Part shown: positions 42,265-49,928 of the stretch, in pieces | How the letters are laid out: each line of letters starts with the position of its first letter | Position numbering within the stretch: position 1 is the first letter of the stretch | Program-made: the position numbers and the translations under genes | The notes under the pieces: generated by a model | The model's input: only the letters and a program-made list of their open reading frames with translations | Told to the model about the DNA's origin: nothing | Databases searched by the model: none | Assembly: GCA_016185245.1 (NCBI GenBank) | Contig: JACPNZ010000001.1 | Location: forward strand, 38,013-102,012 | Length of the DNA stretch: 64,000 bases | Origin: Hyphomicrobiales bacterium | GTDB taxonomy: Bacteria; Pseudomonadota; Alphaproteobacteria; Rhizobiales; Aestuariivirgaceae | Direction: 5' to 3'

Positions 42265-42977
42265 CCGTGGACATCATTAACCAGACCATTCGCGCGATGT
42301 GTCTTGAGGTCAAGACACAAGCCTCGGCCACGCAGAACTGGCAACTGATGGCGGAAGAAAAATTTCTGTACGAAGCTGCGATCTGCATCTTCGGCAGCCA
42401 GATGGTGTTCGAAATGGCGGTAGCAACGGCGGATCGGCTGCGAGAGTGGAAGCTGCTCCAGCCTGCGCCGCGCGGACGAAGCGTTCAAACTATTGAACGA
42501 AAGGTTGTTGAGGCCCTGTCCGATCCGTTGCCCATTCCCGCGCACGATGGGACGCAACGATTGGTTCGGCCACGCTTCAAAAACCGACTGGCGTCCTTGC
42601 TCGCCAGGACCGTCGTTGAGATTTATGGGCAGTCCCGAACTATCCGTGGACTTTTATTCGATGCCCGGAGTGCGAGGGAAGCTCGCGAAATCCTGATGCA
42701 GCACGTTTGGGGCTTCGGCCCCAAGCAGGCCAGTCTCTTTCTGCGCCGTGTGGGTTACTGCGCCGACCTCGCCGTGCTGGATGTTCATGTGTTGGACTAT
42801 CTGCAACTGGCGCGTGGCCTGTCGCTGTCACCCAGCAAGCTGGGCCGCCTCTCGCTGTACGAGGAAATCGAGAACACCTTTCAGGAGATTGCCGCCGATT
42901 TCGGCCATTCAATGGGCTGCGTCGATTTGGCAACGTGGTTGACGATGCGCGTGGCCAAGAGGGAAGCTTTCCTGTGA
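42261..42977 (+). CDS. OGG-like HhH DNA glycosylase/lyase (Cap11-like)
   Basis: A 238-residue protein whose centre is a helix-hairpin-helix GPD-type site: HVWGFGPKQASLFLRRVG (residues 148-165) and AVLDVHVLDYL (171-181). The lysine K155 and aspartate D174 match the catalytic pair of the 8-oxoguanine glycosylases OGG2/AGOG. Such enzymes excise a modified guanine and can cut the strand. In this operon, next to TGT- and QueC-like genes, it may instead act on a deazaguanine adduct, as suggested by the same trio in type IV CBASS (cap9-cap10-cap11). It is translationally coupled on both sides (ATGA and GTGA). Confidence 0.75.
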   Translation: MTVDIINQTIRAMCLEVKTQASATQNWQLMAEEKFLYEAAICIFGSQMVFEMAVATADRLREWKLLQPAPRGRSVQTIERKVVEALSDPLPIPAHDGTQRLVRPRFKNRLASLLARTVVEIYGQSRTIRGLLFDARSAREAREILMQHVWGFGPKQASLFLRRVGYCADLAVLDVHVLDYLQLARGLSLSPSKLGRLSLYEEIENTFQEIAADFGHSMGCVDLATWLTMRVAKREAFL

Positions 42978-43567
42978 GTTTCGTGAACCTGGTTTCCGGT
43001 GGCCTTGATTCGACGCTCGTCGGCGTGATGGCGAAGGAGGAAGGCATCGAGCAGTTCCCGCTGTTCGTCGACTACGGACAACGAGCGGCCCGCAAGGAGT
43101 GGGAAACCTGCAAGCTCGTCCACGACGCCTTGGGTCTTCCAGCGCCGACACGGATGGATTTGTCGGGATTTGGGCGCGTCATTGCATCTGGCCTGACCCG
43201 CAAAGAACTCGATGTCAAAGCCGATGCCTTCACGCCGGGCCGCAACCTGATATTTATGCTGATGGGCAGTGCCTATGCCTACCAGCAAGGCGCGTCATCG
43301 GTGGCTATTGGCCTGCTGGCAGAGGAATTCAGTCTGTTCCCCGACCAGAAACGGCAGTTCGTGGCTCAGGCTGAAGCCACCATCTCCGCAGCAATAGGGC
43401 AGCAGATCAAGGTGCTCACGCCACTGATCGAGTTCGGCAAGGCAGACGTGGTCAGGCTCGCGCAGGCCAAAGGCATCACGGGCACCTACTCGTGCCACAC
43501 TGGTAATTCAGAACCTTGCGGACGGTGCATCGCCTGTTTGGAATTTCAATTCGATAAGGAGAAATGA
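42974..43567 (+). CDS. QueC-like 7-cyano-7-deazaguanine synthase family (Cap9-like)
   Basis: A 197-residue ATP-pyrophosphatase of the QueC family: PP-loop SGGLDS (residues 8-13), then PLFVDYGQRAARKE, TPGRNLIFML, and the zinc site SCHTGNSEPCGRCIACLEFQF near the C-terminus with four cysteines as in QueC. QueC makes preQ0 from carboxydeazaguanine using ATP and ammonia. QueC relatives in defence loci (Cap9 of type IV CBASS, QatC) have been reported or proposed to work on protein targets. It starts with GTG 42974 overlapping the preceding stop, and the TIR gene follows after one base. A housekeeping role is unlikely because no queD/queE/queF neighbours are present. Confidence 0.82.
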   Translation: MSFVNLVSGGLDSTLVGVMAKEEGIEQFPLFVDYGQRAARKEWETCKLVHDALGLPAPTRMDLSGFGRVIASGLTRKELDVKADAFTPGRNLIFMLMGSAYAYQQGASSVAIGLLAEEFSLFPDQKRQFVAQAEATISAAIGQQIKVLTPLIEFGKADVVRLAQAKGITGTYSCHTGNSEPCGRCIACLEFQFDKEK

Positions 43568-43568
43568 C

Positions 43569-44069
43569 ATGGGTGGAGGCTCGGGCGGCGGTCTTTATAG
43601 TTCTGACATCAAGCGCCTCGAAGAACAGGCAAAACAGAAACTAACCGAAGCAAAAAGTGATACCAGTAGGCACGTTTTCATCAGCTTCGATCACGAAGAT
43701 ATGGACGAGGTGAATCTGCTTCGTGGGCAATCGAAGAATGACAAGGTCGATTTGCAGTTCGACGACCATTCCGTCAAGGAGCCGTTCGACAGTGCCAACG
43801 CTGATTACATTAAGCGTCAAATTCGCGAGAAGATCGACCGCTGCTCGGTAACGGTGGTGTATCTCTCCGAAAAAACTGCTTCCAGCAAATGGGTGAACTG
43901 GGAGATCGAGGAAAGCATCAAGCGCGGCAAAGGTGTCATCGGCGTCTACAAGGGAGATAAGGCCCCGACCAGTGTTCCCCCGGCGTTCCAGCAGAAAGGC
44001 TGCAAGTCCGTTAAGTGGGAGCACGCCGCGCTGATGAAGGCCATCGAGAACGCGAGCACGAAGAGATGA
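43569..44069 (+). CDS. TIR-like domain protein with glycine-rich N-terminus
   Basis: A 166-residue protein. Residues 34-130 form a TIR-like fold of the MTH538/ThsB type: HVFISFDHEDMDEVN (strand A and loop), then KRQIREKIDRCSVTVVYLSEKTASSKWVNWEIEESIKRGKG, here cited in parts, with W108 and E112 in the SKWVNWEIE helix. Residues 1-9 are MGGGSGGGL, a flexible glycine run that will expose an N-terminal glycine after methionine removal. A QueC-like enzyme encoded immediately upstream suggests that this tail could be a modification substrate (inference from type IV CBASS). AAGGAGA lies upstream of the ATG. It is the last gene of the run. Confidence 0.8.
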   Translation: MGGGSGGGLYSSDIKRLEEQAKQKLTEAKSDTSRHVFISFDHEDMDEVNLLRGQSKNDKVDLQFDDHSVKEPFDSANADYIKRQIREKIDRCSVTVVYLSEKTASSKWVNWEIEESIKRGKGVIGVYKGDKAPTSVPPAFQQKGCKSVKWEHAALMKAIENASTKR

Positions 44070-44234
44070 TCCGAATGAGCGAAGCCGATTTTTTCTAGAC
44101 CCTTCGCACGTGGCGAAGCCAGCCGCCACCAGCAGCAGCTCGGCGGCTGAACCAATGCAGCTTGTTTGGGTGATTGAGTGGATCGCCAAGCGAAGATGCC
44201 CGAAATTGATAGGTCGACGAGAATCAGTGGCAGA

Positions 44235-44696
44235 TCACAAACTGCGATTTGTGCCCTTCTTTTCTGGCTGGGCCAAACCAAAGTTGGCCATGCCAGGTAT
44301 TGCAAGGGACCTTTGCTCTCCCCACCCCACCGGGAACGGCTTCAGCAGCACATCCATCTGCAACTCCGTGGGCTGCATCCCATCCAGAATCAATTCAACA
44401 ATGTCCGGCGCCAGTAAGGTGAGCCGCAATACACGGCAAACGTAGGACTGGTTGATCTTCTCAGCGGCGGCAAGCTCGGCGACTGACGCATACTGGCCGC
44501 TCTCCAGGAGCCGCTTCCAACGATGGGCGCGAGCGATGGCCTTCACCATGGTGTTGTCAATGTGGGCTCGGGGTGGACTCCAAGTCGCGCCGTCGGGCGC
44601 GATGACCAGTTTCCGTCCGCCACGTTTCTTGATGGCGAGGGGCACGCGCACGGTCAACGTGCGGCGGTCCTTGGACAACGTGGCATTGCTGGTCAT
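44235..44696 (-). CDS. HTH protein of the recombinase module
   Basis: A 153-residue protein with an N-terminal basic region (TLTVRVPLAIKKRGGRKLVI) and a ParB/KorB-like helix-turn-helix (SVAELAAAEKINQSYVCRVLRLTLLAPDIVELILDG, quoted here only as a span at about residues 71-105). Proteins of this kind commonly follow serine recombinases of integrated elements. Its ATG overlaps the recombinase stop (ATGA). The C-terminal 25 residues after PVGWGEQR look unlike the rest and may be an extension past the original end. Confidence 0.7.
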   Translation of the reverse strand: MTSNATLSKDRRTLTVRVPLAIKKRGGRKLVIAPDGATWSPPRAHIDNTMVKAIARAHRWKRLLESGQYASVAELAAAEKINQSYVCRVLRLTLLAPDIVELILDGMQPTELQMDVLLKPFPVGWGEQRSLAIPGMANFGLAQPEKKGTNRSL

Positions 44697-46009
44697 GCGG
44701 CGTTCCTCGCCCTTGCGCCGATGCCTGCAACCTCGTGATAGAGAATGGCGAGCCCATCGACGCGAAGTTTGATATCGACACCATCCGCGCTGACATCGAC
44801 CCGATCGACCAGAAGCTTCACGATCCTTGCCTGCTCGGCCGGGAAGAGTTCATCCCACAGCGGGTCGAACTGCTCCAACGCGTCACGGACTTCGGCCTCC
44901 GTGAGTCCGTCGATCTGTTCACGCGCAGCCTGCCACGTACCCACTACGATTTCAGGCGTGCACAAGATGCTGCGGAGTTGCCCGACGACAGCACTCTCAA
45001 TTTCCGCTGCAGAGACCCGCCGCACCGGGCATGCCTCAGGCCCGTGTTTCAAGACTGCCTGACTGACGTAATAGCGATAGAGCCTGCCGTGCCGTTTCGT
45101 GTGGGTGGGCGACATGGCGCAGCCGGTAGGGCCGAAGATGAGCCCCTTCAGCAATGCCGGCGTCTGCGCCCGGGTGTGGGCAGCCCGGGTCCGCGGGCTT
45201 TCCTGCAGGATGGAGCGCACCTTGTCCCACAGGGTGCGGTCGACGATGGCCTCGTGTTCGCCGGGATAGCTCGTCCCCTTGTGGACGGCCTCGCCGACGT
45301 AGACCCGGTTGTTGAGGAGCTTGTAGAGGAATCCCTTGTCGACGAGCCTGCCGCGCCGGGTGCGCACCCCCTCCTTGACGAGGTCCCGCGTCAACACCGT
45401 GGCCGAGCCCACTTTGACGAAGCGCTCGAAGATCATCCGGACAGTGGCTGCTTCGGGCTCGTGGATGAGGAGCTTGCGATTCTCGATCCGGTAGCCGAGC
45501 GGCACGACGCCTCCCATCCACATGCCCTTCTTGCGAGAAGCGGCGAACTTGTCGCGTATCCGCTCGCCGATCACCTCGCGCTCGAACTGGGCGAAGGACA
45601 AGAGGACGTTGAGGGTGAGCCGCCCCATCGACGTCGTTGTGTTGAAGGACTGGGTGACGCTGACGAAGGTGACGCCCTTGCGGTCGAACACTTCGACCAG
45701 TTTGGCAAAGTCCATGAGAGAGCGGGACAGGCGGTCGATCTTGTAGACCACGATGACATCGACAAGGCCTTCCTCGATGTCGGCCAGTAGGCGCTTGAGG
45801 GCTGGCCGTTCCAGGTTGCCGCCAGAGAAGTCGCCGTCATCATAGCGATCATTGACCAGTACCCAGCCCTCGGCCTTCTGGCTGGCAACATATGCCTCGC
45901 AGGATTCGCGCTGGGCATCGAGGGAGTTGAACTCCATGTCGAGGCCTTCCTCGGACGACTTGCGGGTGTAGACCGCACAGCGCAGCTTGCGGACAACAGG
46001 CTTCTTCAT
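44693..46009 (-). CDS. Large serine recombinase
   Basis: A 438-residue site-specific recombinase. The catalytic domain at the N-terminus begins KLRCAVYTRKSSEEG with the nucleophilic serine in YTRKSS (residue 18 region), followed by DVIVVYKIDRLSRSLMDF and SFAQFEREVIGERIRDK. A recombinase domain (GVVPLGYRIENRKLLIHEPEA) and a zinc-ribbon-like part with CAMSPTHTKRHGRLYRYYVSQ and CPVRR follow. ATG 46009 is the family start; I reject the extended frame. It is part of a four-gene minus-strand module and is probably the integrase of the element that carries the hsd/TIR operon or of an older one. Confidence 0.92.
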   Translation of the reverse strand: MKKPVVRKLRCAVYTRKSSEEGLDMEFNSLDAQRESCEAYVASQKAEGWVLVNDRYDDGDFSGGNLERPALKRLLADIEEGLVDVIVVYKIDRLSRSLMDFAKLVEVFDRKGVTFVSVTQSFNTTTSMGRLTLNVLLSFAQFEREVIGERIRDKFAASRKKGMWMGGVVPLGYRIENRKLLIHEPEAATVRMIFERFVKVGSATVLTRDLVKEGVRTRRGRLVDKGFLYKLLNNRVYVGEAVHKGTSYPGEHEAIVDRTLWDKVRSILQESPRTRAAHTRAQTPALLKGLIFGPTGCAMSPTHTKRHGRLYRYYVSQAVLKHGPEACPVRRVSAAEIESAVVGQLRSILCTPEIVVGTWQAAREQIDGLTEAEVRDALEQFDPLWDELFPAEQARIVKLLVDRVDVSADGVDIKLRVDGLAILYHEVAGIGARARNAA

Positions 46010-46458
46010 GACCGAGCCTTCATGTTTTTCAGCGCAAAGAAGACCCAGCCGTTCCAGCGGGTGCCGGTGATGGCCCGTGCGATGGCCGAGAGTGACTTGT
46101 AGGGGCGGCCCTGCCATTCGTAACCATCTTTCATCACCGTGACGGTGTGCTCGACACCCTGCCATTCGCGAATGAGGCGGGTTCCGGCGATAGGCCGTTC
46201 GTCGGCAGGTCTGCGGCGGACGGAGATGTTGCCGCCGTCGAGCCGTTCGCCCAGAGCCTCCAGGCGCTGGATGGTTTCGGGCTTCAACCCGCCATAGGCC
46301 AGTTCCTGAATCCGGTACGCGAGGCGGCTCTCCAGGAATCGGCGGTTGTAGGGTGGTGGCTCCATTTCGAAAAGCTGCCGCCACTGCTTCTTCAGGTCCG
46401 GCGTCGACGTGGTCTTCAATTGCGCCAGCCGGGCCAAGACAGTGTCCGTCATGATCAT
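46006..46458 (-). CDS. DUF2924 protein
   Basis: A 150-residue protein of the DUF2924 family, recognisable by LKKQWRQLFEMEPPPYNRRFLESRLAYRIQELAYGG (span about residues 22-57), GTRLIREWQG, and the C-terminal YKSLSAIARAITGTRWNGWVFF. This family is typically found next to serine recombinases in mobile elements. It overlaps the recombinase start by four bases, and its own start overlaps the stop of the small ORF upstream. Confidence 0.9.
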   Translation of the reverse strand: MIMTDTVLARLAQLKTTSTPDLKKQWRQLFEMEPPPYNRRFLESRLAYRIQELAYGGLKPETIQRLEALGERLDGGNISVRRRPADERPIAGTRLIREWQGVEHTVTVMKDGYEWQGRPYKSLSAIARAITGTRWNGWVFFALKNMKARS

Positions 46459-46625
46459 GTTTCTCCCCTGCGAGTTGGATATCCATGACGGCTCTGGTCA
46501 GGCGGAAAGTGAAGGCAACTTTCTCCCTGGTGCTGACATAGTTGCCTTGACTGGCGCGCGCGGGATCGAAACAGCCCAGCGGCGAGAATCTCGCAGACCT
46601 CGGCCATGCGCTCGTCTGCGGACAT
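46455..46625 (-). CDS. Small protein upstream of DUF2924
   Basis: A 56-residue frame reading MSADERMAEVCEILAAGLFR and ending with SRHGYPTRRGET. Its TGA overlaps the ATG of the DUF2924 gene, and the MSxDERxxEVxxILAAGLxRxRxR pattern is one I know from small genes at the same place in recombinase modules. The frame is open to ATG 46658, but the upstream part is proline-rich and unlike it. Function unknown. The remaining gap to 46807 shows no gene. Confidence 0.6.
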   Translation of the reverse strand: MSADERMAEVCEILAAGLFRSRARQSRQLCQHQGESCLHFPPDQSRHGYPTRRGET

Positions 46626-46807
46626 CTGGGGTGGGGAGAGGGGATTGGGGAGCAGCATCGGGGGGCCAAGGAGTTGTGGTTCTCCCTAGGTCTCTACTCA
46701 GCCTGTGCATAAATCGTCTCAGGACTTGACGTTTAGGTCGACTCCGGTACTTCTTCCCGCTAGGAACGTAAGCGGAACACTGACGAAAGGGCAATTGGGC
46801 TGCTGAT

Positions 46808-48055
46808 ATGGCTAAGAATCTGAAGAAGTTCGTCAATCCGAGATTTAACCGGACCGTTGATTTGGGTCTGCTCCGCCGCCTCATGGAGCGCCACCGCGAG
46901 GCATTTCAAGGCTTCGACTTGGCGGTTTTCGAGGGGCCTCCCGAGAAAGCCCGCAAAGCGGTGCAGGAATTCTTTGCCGGACCAGAAGACGGCTATCCGG
47001 AAGGCCTCATCATTGATCTACACCAGATCGCCGAGCTCGGCGATGCCAACGGGCTGCAATTCATCATCGAGCAAGCAAAACAGCTGGGTGTGAATCTGTC
47101 ACAGGCAGATGGTGAGGGTTCCGCGAATGAGGCCGAGCAAGACCCAAAGCACGTCGCATTGCGCGTATTCCTCGACTATCGGAAGATCTTCGACGCTGCG
47201 ATCGCCATGCTTGCCTACCGCACCGTGTCATCGTTCGCAGAACTGGCGGGCGAAGAGGAGGGCGTCACGATTGACACTGGTGAGGCGTGCCGTGTGGCTT
47301 TCGAGGCCAAGGCTGCGGAAATCTTCGAGGCGAATCTGCGCGGGAGATACTGCAAAGCGCAATGTTACGACGACGATGACGAGCTCAATGTCGTCGTGAC
47401 CCATGGCGCCTTTTTCAAGACGACCGACACACTCGAGGCTGGCAAGGAGCGGGTCATTCGCTTTCGGGAACTGGAGCATGCCGTTCTCCGCTATACTCCG
47501 GCGACCGGCCGTCTCAGGCTCGGCGGAATCGCCAAGGCCCAGCGCTATGACATTGCCGAGGCGTTTGCCGCCGACATGCTGAAGCGGCCCGGATTCTTCA
47601 GCGCACCAGACGCCCACAATCTCTATACTCTTGAGCCGGTTGAGCGCGCTGGTTTCCGGTTCGCCTTCCATCATGCATTCGATCCGAAGATCTCCAGGGT
47701 CCAGATTGTTGAGGTGCAAGCCAATCGTGTCGCTGTCGATCCCAGATCGGGAGAACAACAAACATTCTGGTCCACCATCGTGCGGGACGGGCGGGACAAC
47801 GCGCTTGCACGACTCGGCGAGATTGCGCCCGGCATAGAATTTGAATCAGGCCACTGGCGCCTCAATCATGTCGTCATTCGCATTCACTTCGATGTTGGCG
47901 GCGCGAAGCCCGTCAAGCTGACCGTCAAGCTCAAGCCACCTGGCGCACCGGTCTTCAAGCGCCAACGCTTCGAAGATCAAGTCATGGCGCTGCTGCGCCG
48001 CAATGGGATTGCCCATGACCGACAGCCTGCCCAGATTGTTGCTGCAGCTGAGTGA
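46808..48055 (+). CDS. Unknown protein, first gene of a two-gene unit
   Basis: A 415-residue protein that I do not recognise. Residues 1-110 are helical (DLGLLRRLMERHREAFQGFDL; LHQIAELGDANGLQFIIEQAKQLG); about 110-200 helical with VSSFAELAGEEEGV; about 200-400 is strand-rich, ending in IRIHFDVGGAKPVKLTVKLKPPGAP. No catalytic motif or membrane segment is evident. It overlaps the next gene by about 40 bases, so the two are likely co-expressed. It lies between the recombinase module and an IS element, in clearly accessory DNA. Confidence 0.6.
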   Translation: MAKNLKKFVNPRFNRTVDLGLLRRLMERHREAFQGFDLAVFEGPPEKARKAVQEFFAGPEDGYPEGLIIDLHQIAELGDANGLQFIIEQAKQLGVNLSQADGEGSANEAEQDPKHVALRVFLDYRKIFDAAIAMLAYRTVSSFAELAGEEEGVTIDTGEACRVAFEAKAAEIFEANLRGRYCKAQCYDDDDELNVVVTHGAFFKTTDTLEAGKERVIRFRELEHAVLRYTPATGRLRLGGIAKAQRYDIAEAFAADMLKRPGFFSAPDAHNLYTLEPVERAGFRFAFHHAFDPKISRVQIVEVQANRVAVDPRSGEQQTFWSTIVRDGRDNALARLGEIAPGIEFESGHWRLNHVVIRIHFDVGGAKPVKLTVKLKPPGAPVFKRQRFEDQVMALLRRNGIAHDRQPAQIVAAAE

Positions 48056-48980
48056 GGCGGGCGAGCCGGCCATTCTCGGCGGCCGGCAAGCGAAGCCCCA
48101 CTTCAGCCCGGCGTTCGATCGCCTCCTGCAGCGCGGCATACTGATCGAGGAAGCGCCAGTGACCGAGTGGAGCGTCTGTCCAGATTGCGAGTGCGGGCTG
48201 GACTGGCGTCCGATTGAGCAGTTCAATGGGCGTCACATTGCCCTGTGCCCCATCGACCAGCGAAGCAACCTGGTGCTCGATGCCGATGACCTGCGGAGCT
48301 TTCGCGTTGACCCGGCAGCATTGGTCCGTGAGATTGCTGCGGTCTCCGGCTTTGGGACGATGTCCTCGGAGGTTGCGAGAGCCGTTTGGCACCTCGGCAC
48401 TGCGCCCAACAGGCGGGCGGTGTTTCTTGCCCTTACCCGCAGCGCCGTGCTGGAAACCGGATTGTTGCCGTTGGTGCGAAGCATCGCTCAAGCATCTCCG
48501 GTCACATTCTTGACGCCGGAGCTATCGGCGGCCGATCGTGCGCAGCTCTTGAGCGCTGGGCTCCACGTCGCCTCAACTGTCGATTTCCTGAGCGCGAAAG
48601 GAGTTGCTTTCGCATTGTGCCTTGATCAACCGATACCTGCCTCCGTGGTGGAGCCGACACTGATTTTGAACAAGGGGAAGCTGGCAATGACGTTCAATGG
48701 CCATGATGCGCCACTGCCGCAACGCGCCTTTGATCTTCTCTGGTTGCTCGCGGAAGCGATCGTCAGCGGTGGCGGCATGGTCAGCCGGCCTCAGATCGAG
48801 CAGCACCTCTGGGGCAAACAGGTTGTTAGCAAGACCGCGGCAGCCGATGCCATTCGCGATCTCCGCGCACGGCTTGCTGCCACGCCTGGCGAAAAGAAGC
48901 GCGGCAGCCTCATCGAAACCCGCAATCGGCAGGGCTATATCCTCCAGCTTCCGGCCAACGCGATTCAGATCATTAACTAG
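48015..48980 (+). CDS. Winged-helix (OmpR-type) DNA-binding protein with N-terminal cysteine cluster
   Basis: A 321-residue protein. The C-terminal 95 residues (PQRAFDLLWLLAEAIVSGGG, SRPQIEQHLWG, AADAIRDLRARLA, SLIETRNRQGYIL) form an OmpR/PhoB-type winged helix. The N-terminal part has CPDCECG and a further CPID about 20 residues later, a possible zinc site; the middle has no receiver-domain aspartate that I can identify. It may regulate or partner the gene upstream. The start is ATG 48015 or 48003. Its TAG stop (48978-48980) lies inside the target duplication of the IS element, so the insertion left the gene intact. Confidence 0.65.
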   Translation: MTDSLPRLLLQLSEAGEPAILGGRQAKPHFSPAFDRLLQRGILIEEAPVTEWSVCPDCECGLDWRPIEQFNGRHIALCPIDQRSNLVLDADDLRSFRVDPAALVREIAAVSGFGTMSSEVARAVWHLGTAPNRRAVFLALTRSAVLETGLLPLVRSIAQASPVTFLTPELSAADRAQLLSAGLHVASTVDFLSAKGVAFALCLDQPIPASVVEPTLILNKGKLAMTFNGHDAPLPQRAFDLLWLLAEAIVSGGGMVSRPQIEQHLWGKQVVSKTAAADAIRDLRARLAATPGEKKRGSLIETRNRQGYILQLPANAIQIIN

Positions 48981-49742
48981 GCTGCGGACTCATAAAACCT
49001 GAGCCACAGCCGGGTTGAGGCGATCTTCGCCATTGCGAGGTAGTTGAGGGCGCCGCGGTCATAGCGCGTCGCAATGTGCCGGAACTGCTTGAGCTTGTTG
49101 AAACAGCGCTCGATGAGGTTCCTCTTCTTGTAGAGGCGCTTGCTGTAGGTGATGCCGTCATAGCCGTTGGATTGGGCGGAATGTGCGGCTGGCAATCCTG
49201 GTCCTCAATCTTGTCCCTGATCCAGTCGGCATCGTAGCCCTTGTCGGCAATTACATCGGCGCCCGCAGGCAGATCGTTGAGCAGCAACTCGGCCATGGGT
49301 GCGTCGTTCATCTGGCCGGGTGAGAGTTCGAGTTGCACCGGCAATCCATTGCCGATGACGCGGGCATGGAGCTTGGTTGTCAGTCCTCCGCGGCTTCGAC
49401 CGATACAAGCGTCTCCAGCCTGTTTTTTTGGGCGGCAGCCTGCTGGTGAACCCGCACACTGGTCGAGTCGATCATCTGCACCTTGCCGTCATGGGCCGCA
49501 ATTACCGCATCCATCAGCCGGTCCCAGACACCGGCTTTCCGCCAGCGGTTGAAGCGGTTGTAGATCGTCGTCGGCGGGCCATAGCGCTCGGGCACATCGC
49601 CCCACGGCGAACCGGACCGCAGAACCCAGAAAATGCCATTCAAAACCCGCCGGTCATCCACGCGCGGCACGCCGCGCGGTTTGTTCGGTAGAAGCGGCTG
49701 GATCGCCTTCCATTCGAAATCCGTCAAATCGTAGCGCGCCAT
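48977..49742 (-). pseudogene. IS5-family transposase, frame-disrupted
   Basis: The frame starting MARYDLTDFEWKAIQPLLP at 49742 runs to 49380. At A7 (49423-49429 on the plus strand as T7) the heptamer A AAA AAC allows a -1 shift into the next frame, which reads QAGDACIGRSRGGLTTKLHA, typical IS5 sequence; this first shift is probably programmed. A second shift near 49170-49185, between EDQDCQPHIPP and SNGYDGITYSKRLYKKRNLIERCF, looks like a real mutation that kills the gene. The DDE residues lie in DSTSVR, DKGYDA and the NLIERCFN helix. Confidence 0.85.
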
Positions 49743-49810
49743 GGTCAAACTCCTTTGCGGAGTTTGAATCACCTTTCAGCTGATTTGGGAACCGTTTATG
49801 AGTATGCAGC
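48981..49810 (-). mobile_element. IS5-family insertion sequence (IS427-like), inactive
   Basis: The 830-bp element has inverted ends GCTGCGGACTCATAAA (48981-48996) and its near-complement TTTATGAGTATGCAGC (49795-49810), two mismatches in 16. It is flanked by the 4-bp target duplication CTAG at 48977-48980 and 49811-49814. It carries one frame-disrupted transposase. Confidence 0.9.
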
Positions 49811-49928
49811 CTAGGAAGGCCCACGGCTCCGGGCCGAACCCATAATTCACCCATATCTCGCCCAACCCTATGGGCAGCGCCATCGGGCAAGCTGCGGTCA
49901 ATTCAAACGATGACCGAGGCCCGAATCC

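Noticed and set aside
42261..42977. Considered as an ordinary base-excision repair glycosylase
   Set aside because: The catalytic residues would allow it, but it is translationally coupled between TGT-like and QueC-like genes in a defence island, so a specialised role is more likely.
42974..43567. Considered as housekeeping queC for queuosine
   Set aside because: It is shorter than usual, lies in accessory DNA between glycosylase and TIR genes, and has no queuosine-pathway neighbours in the window.
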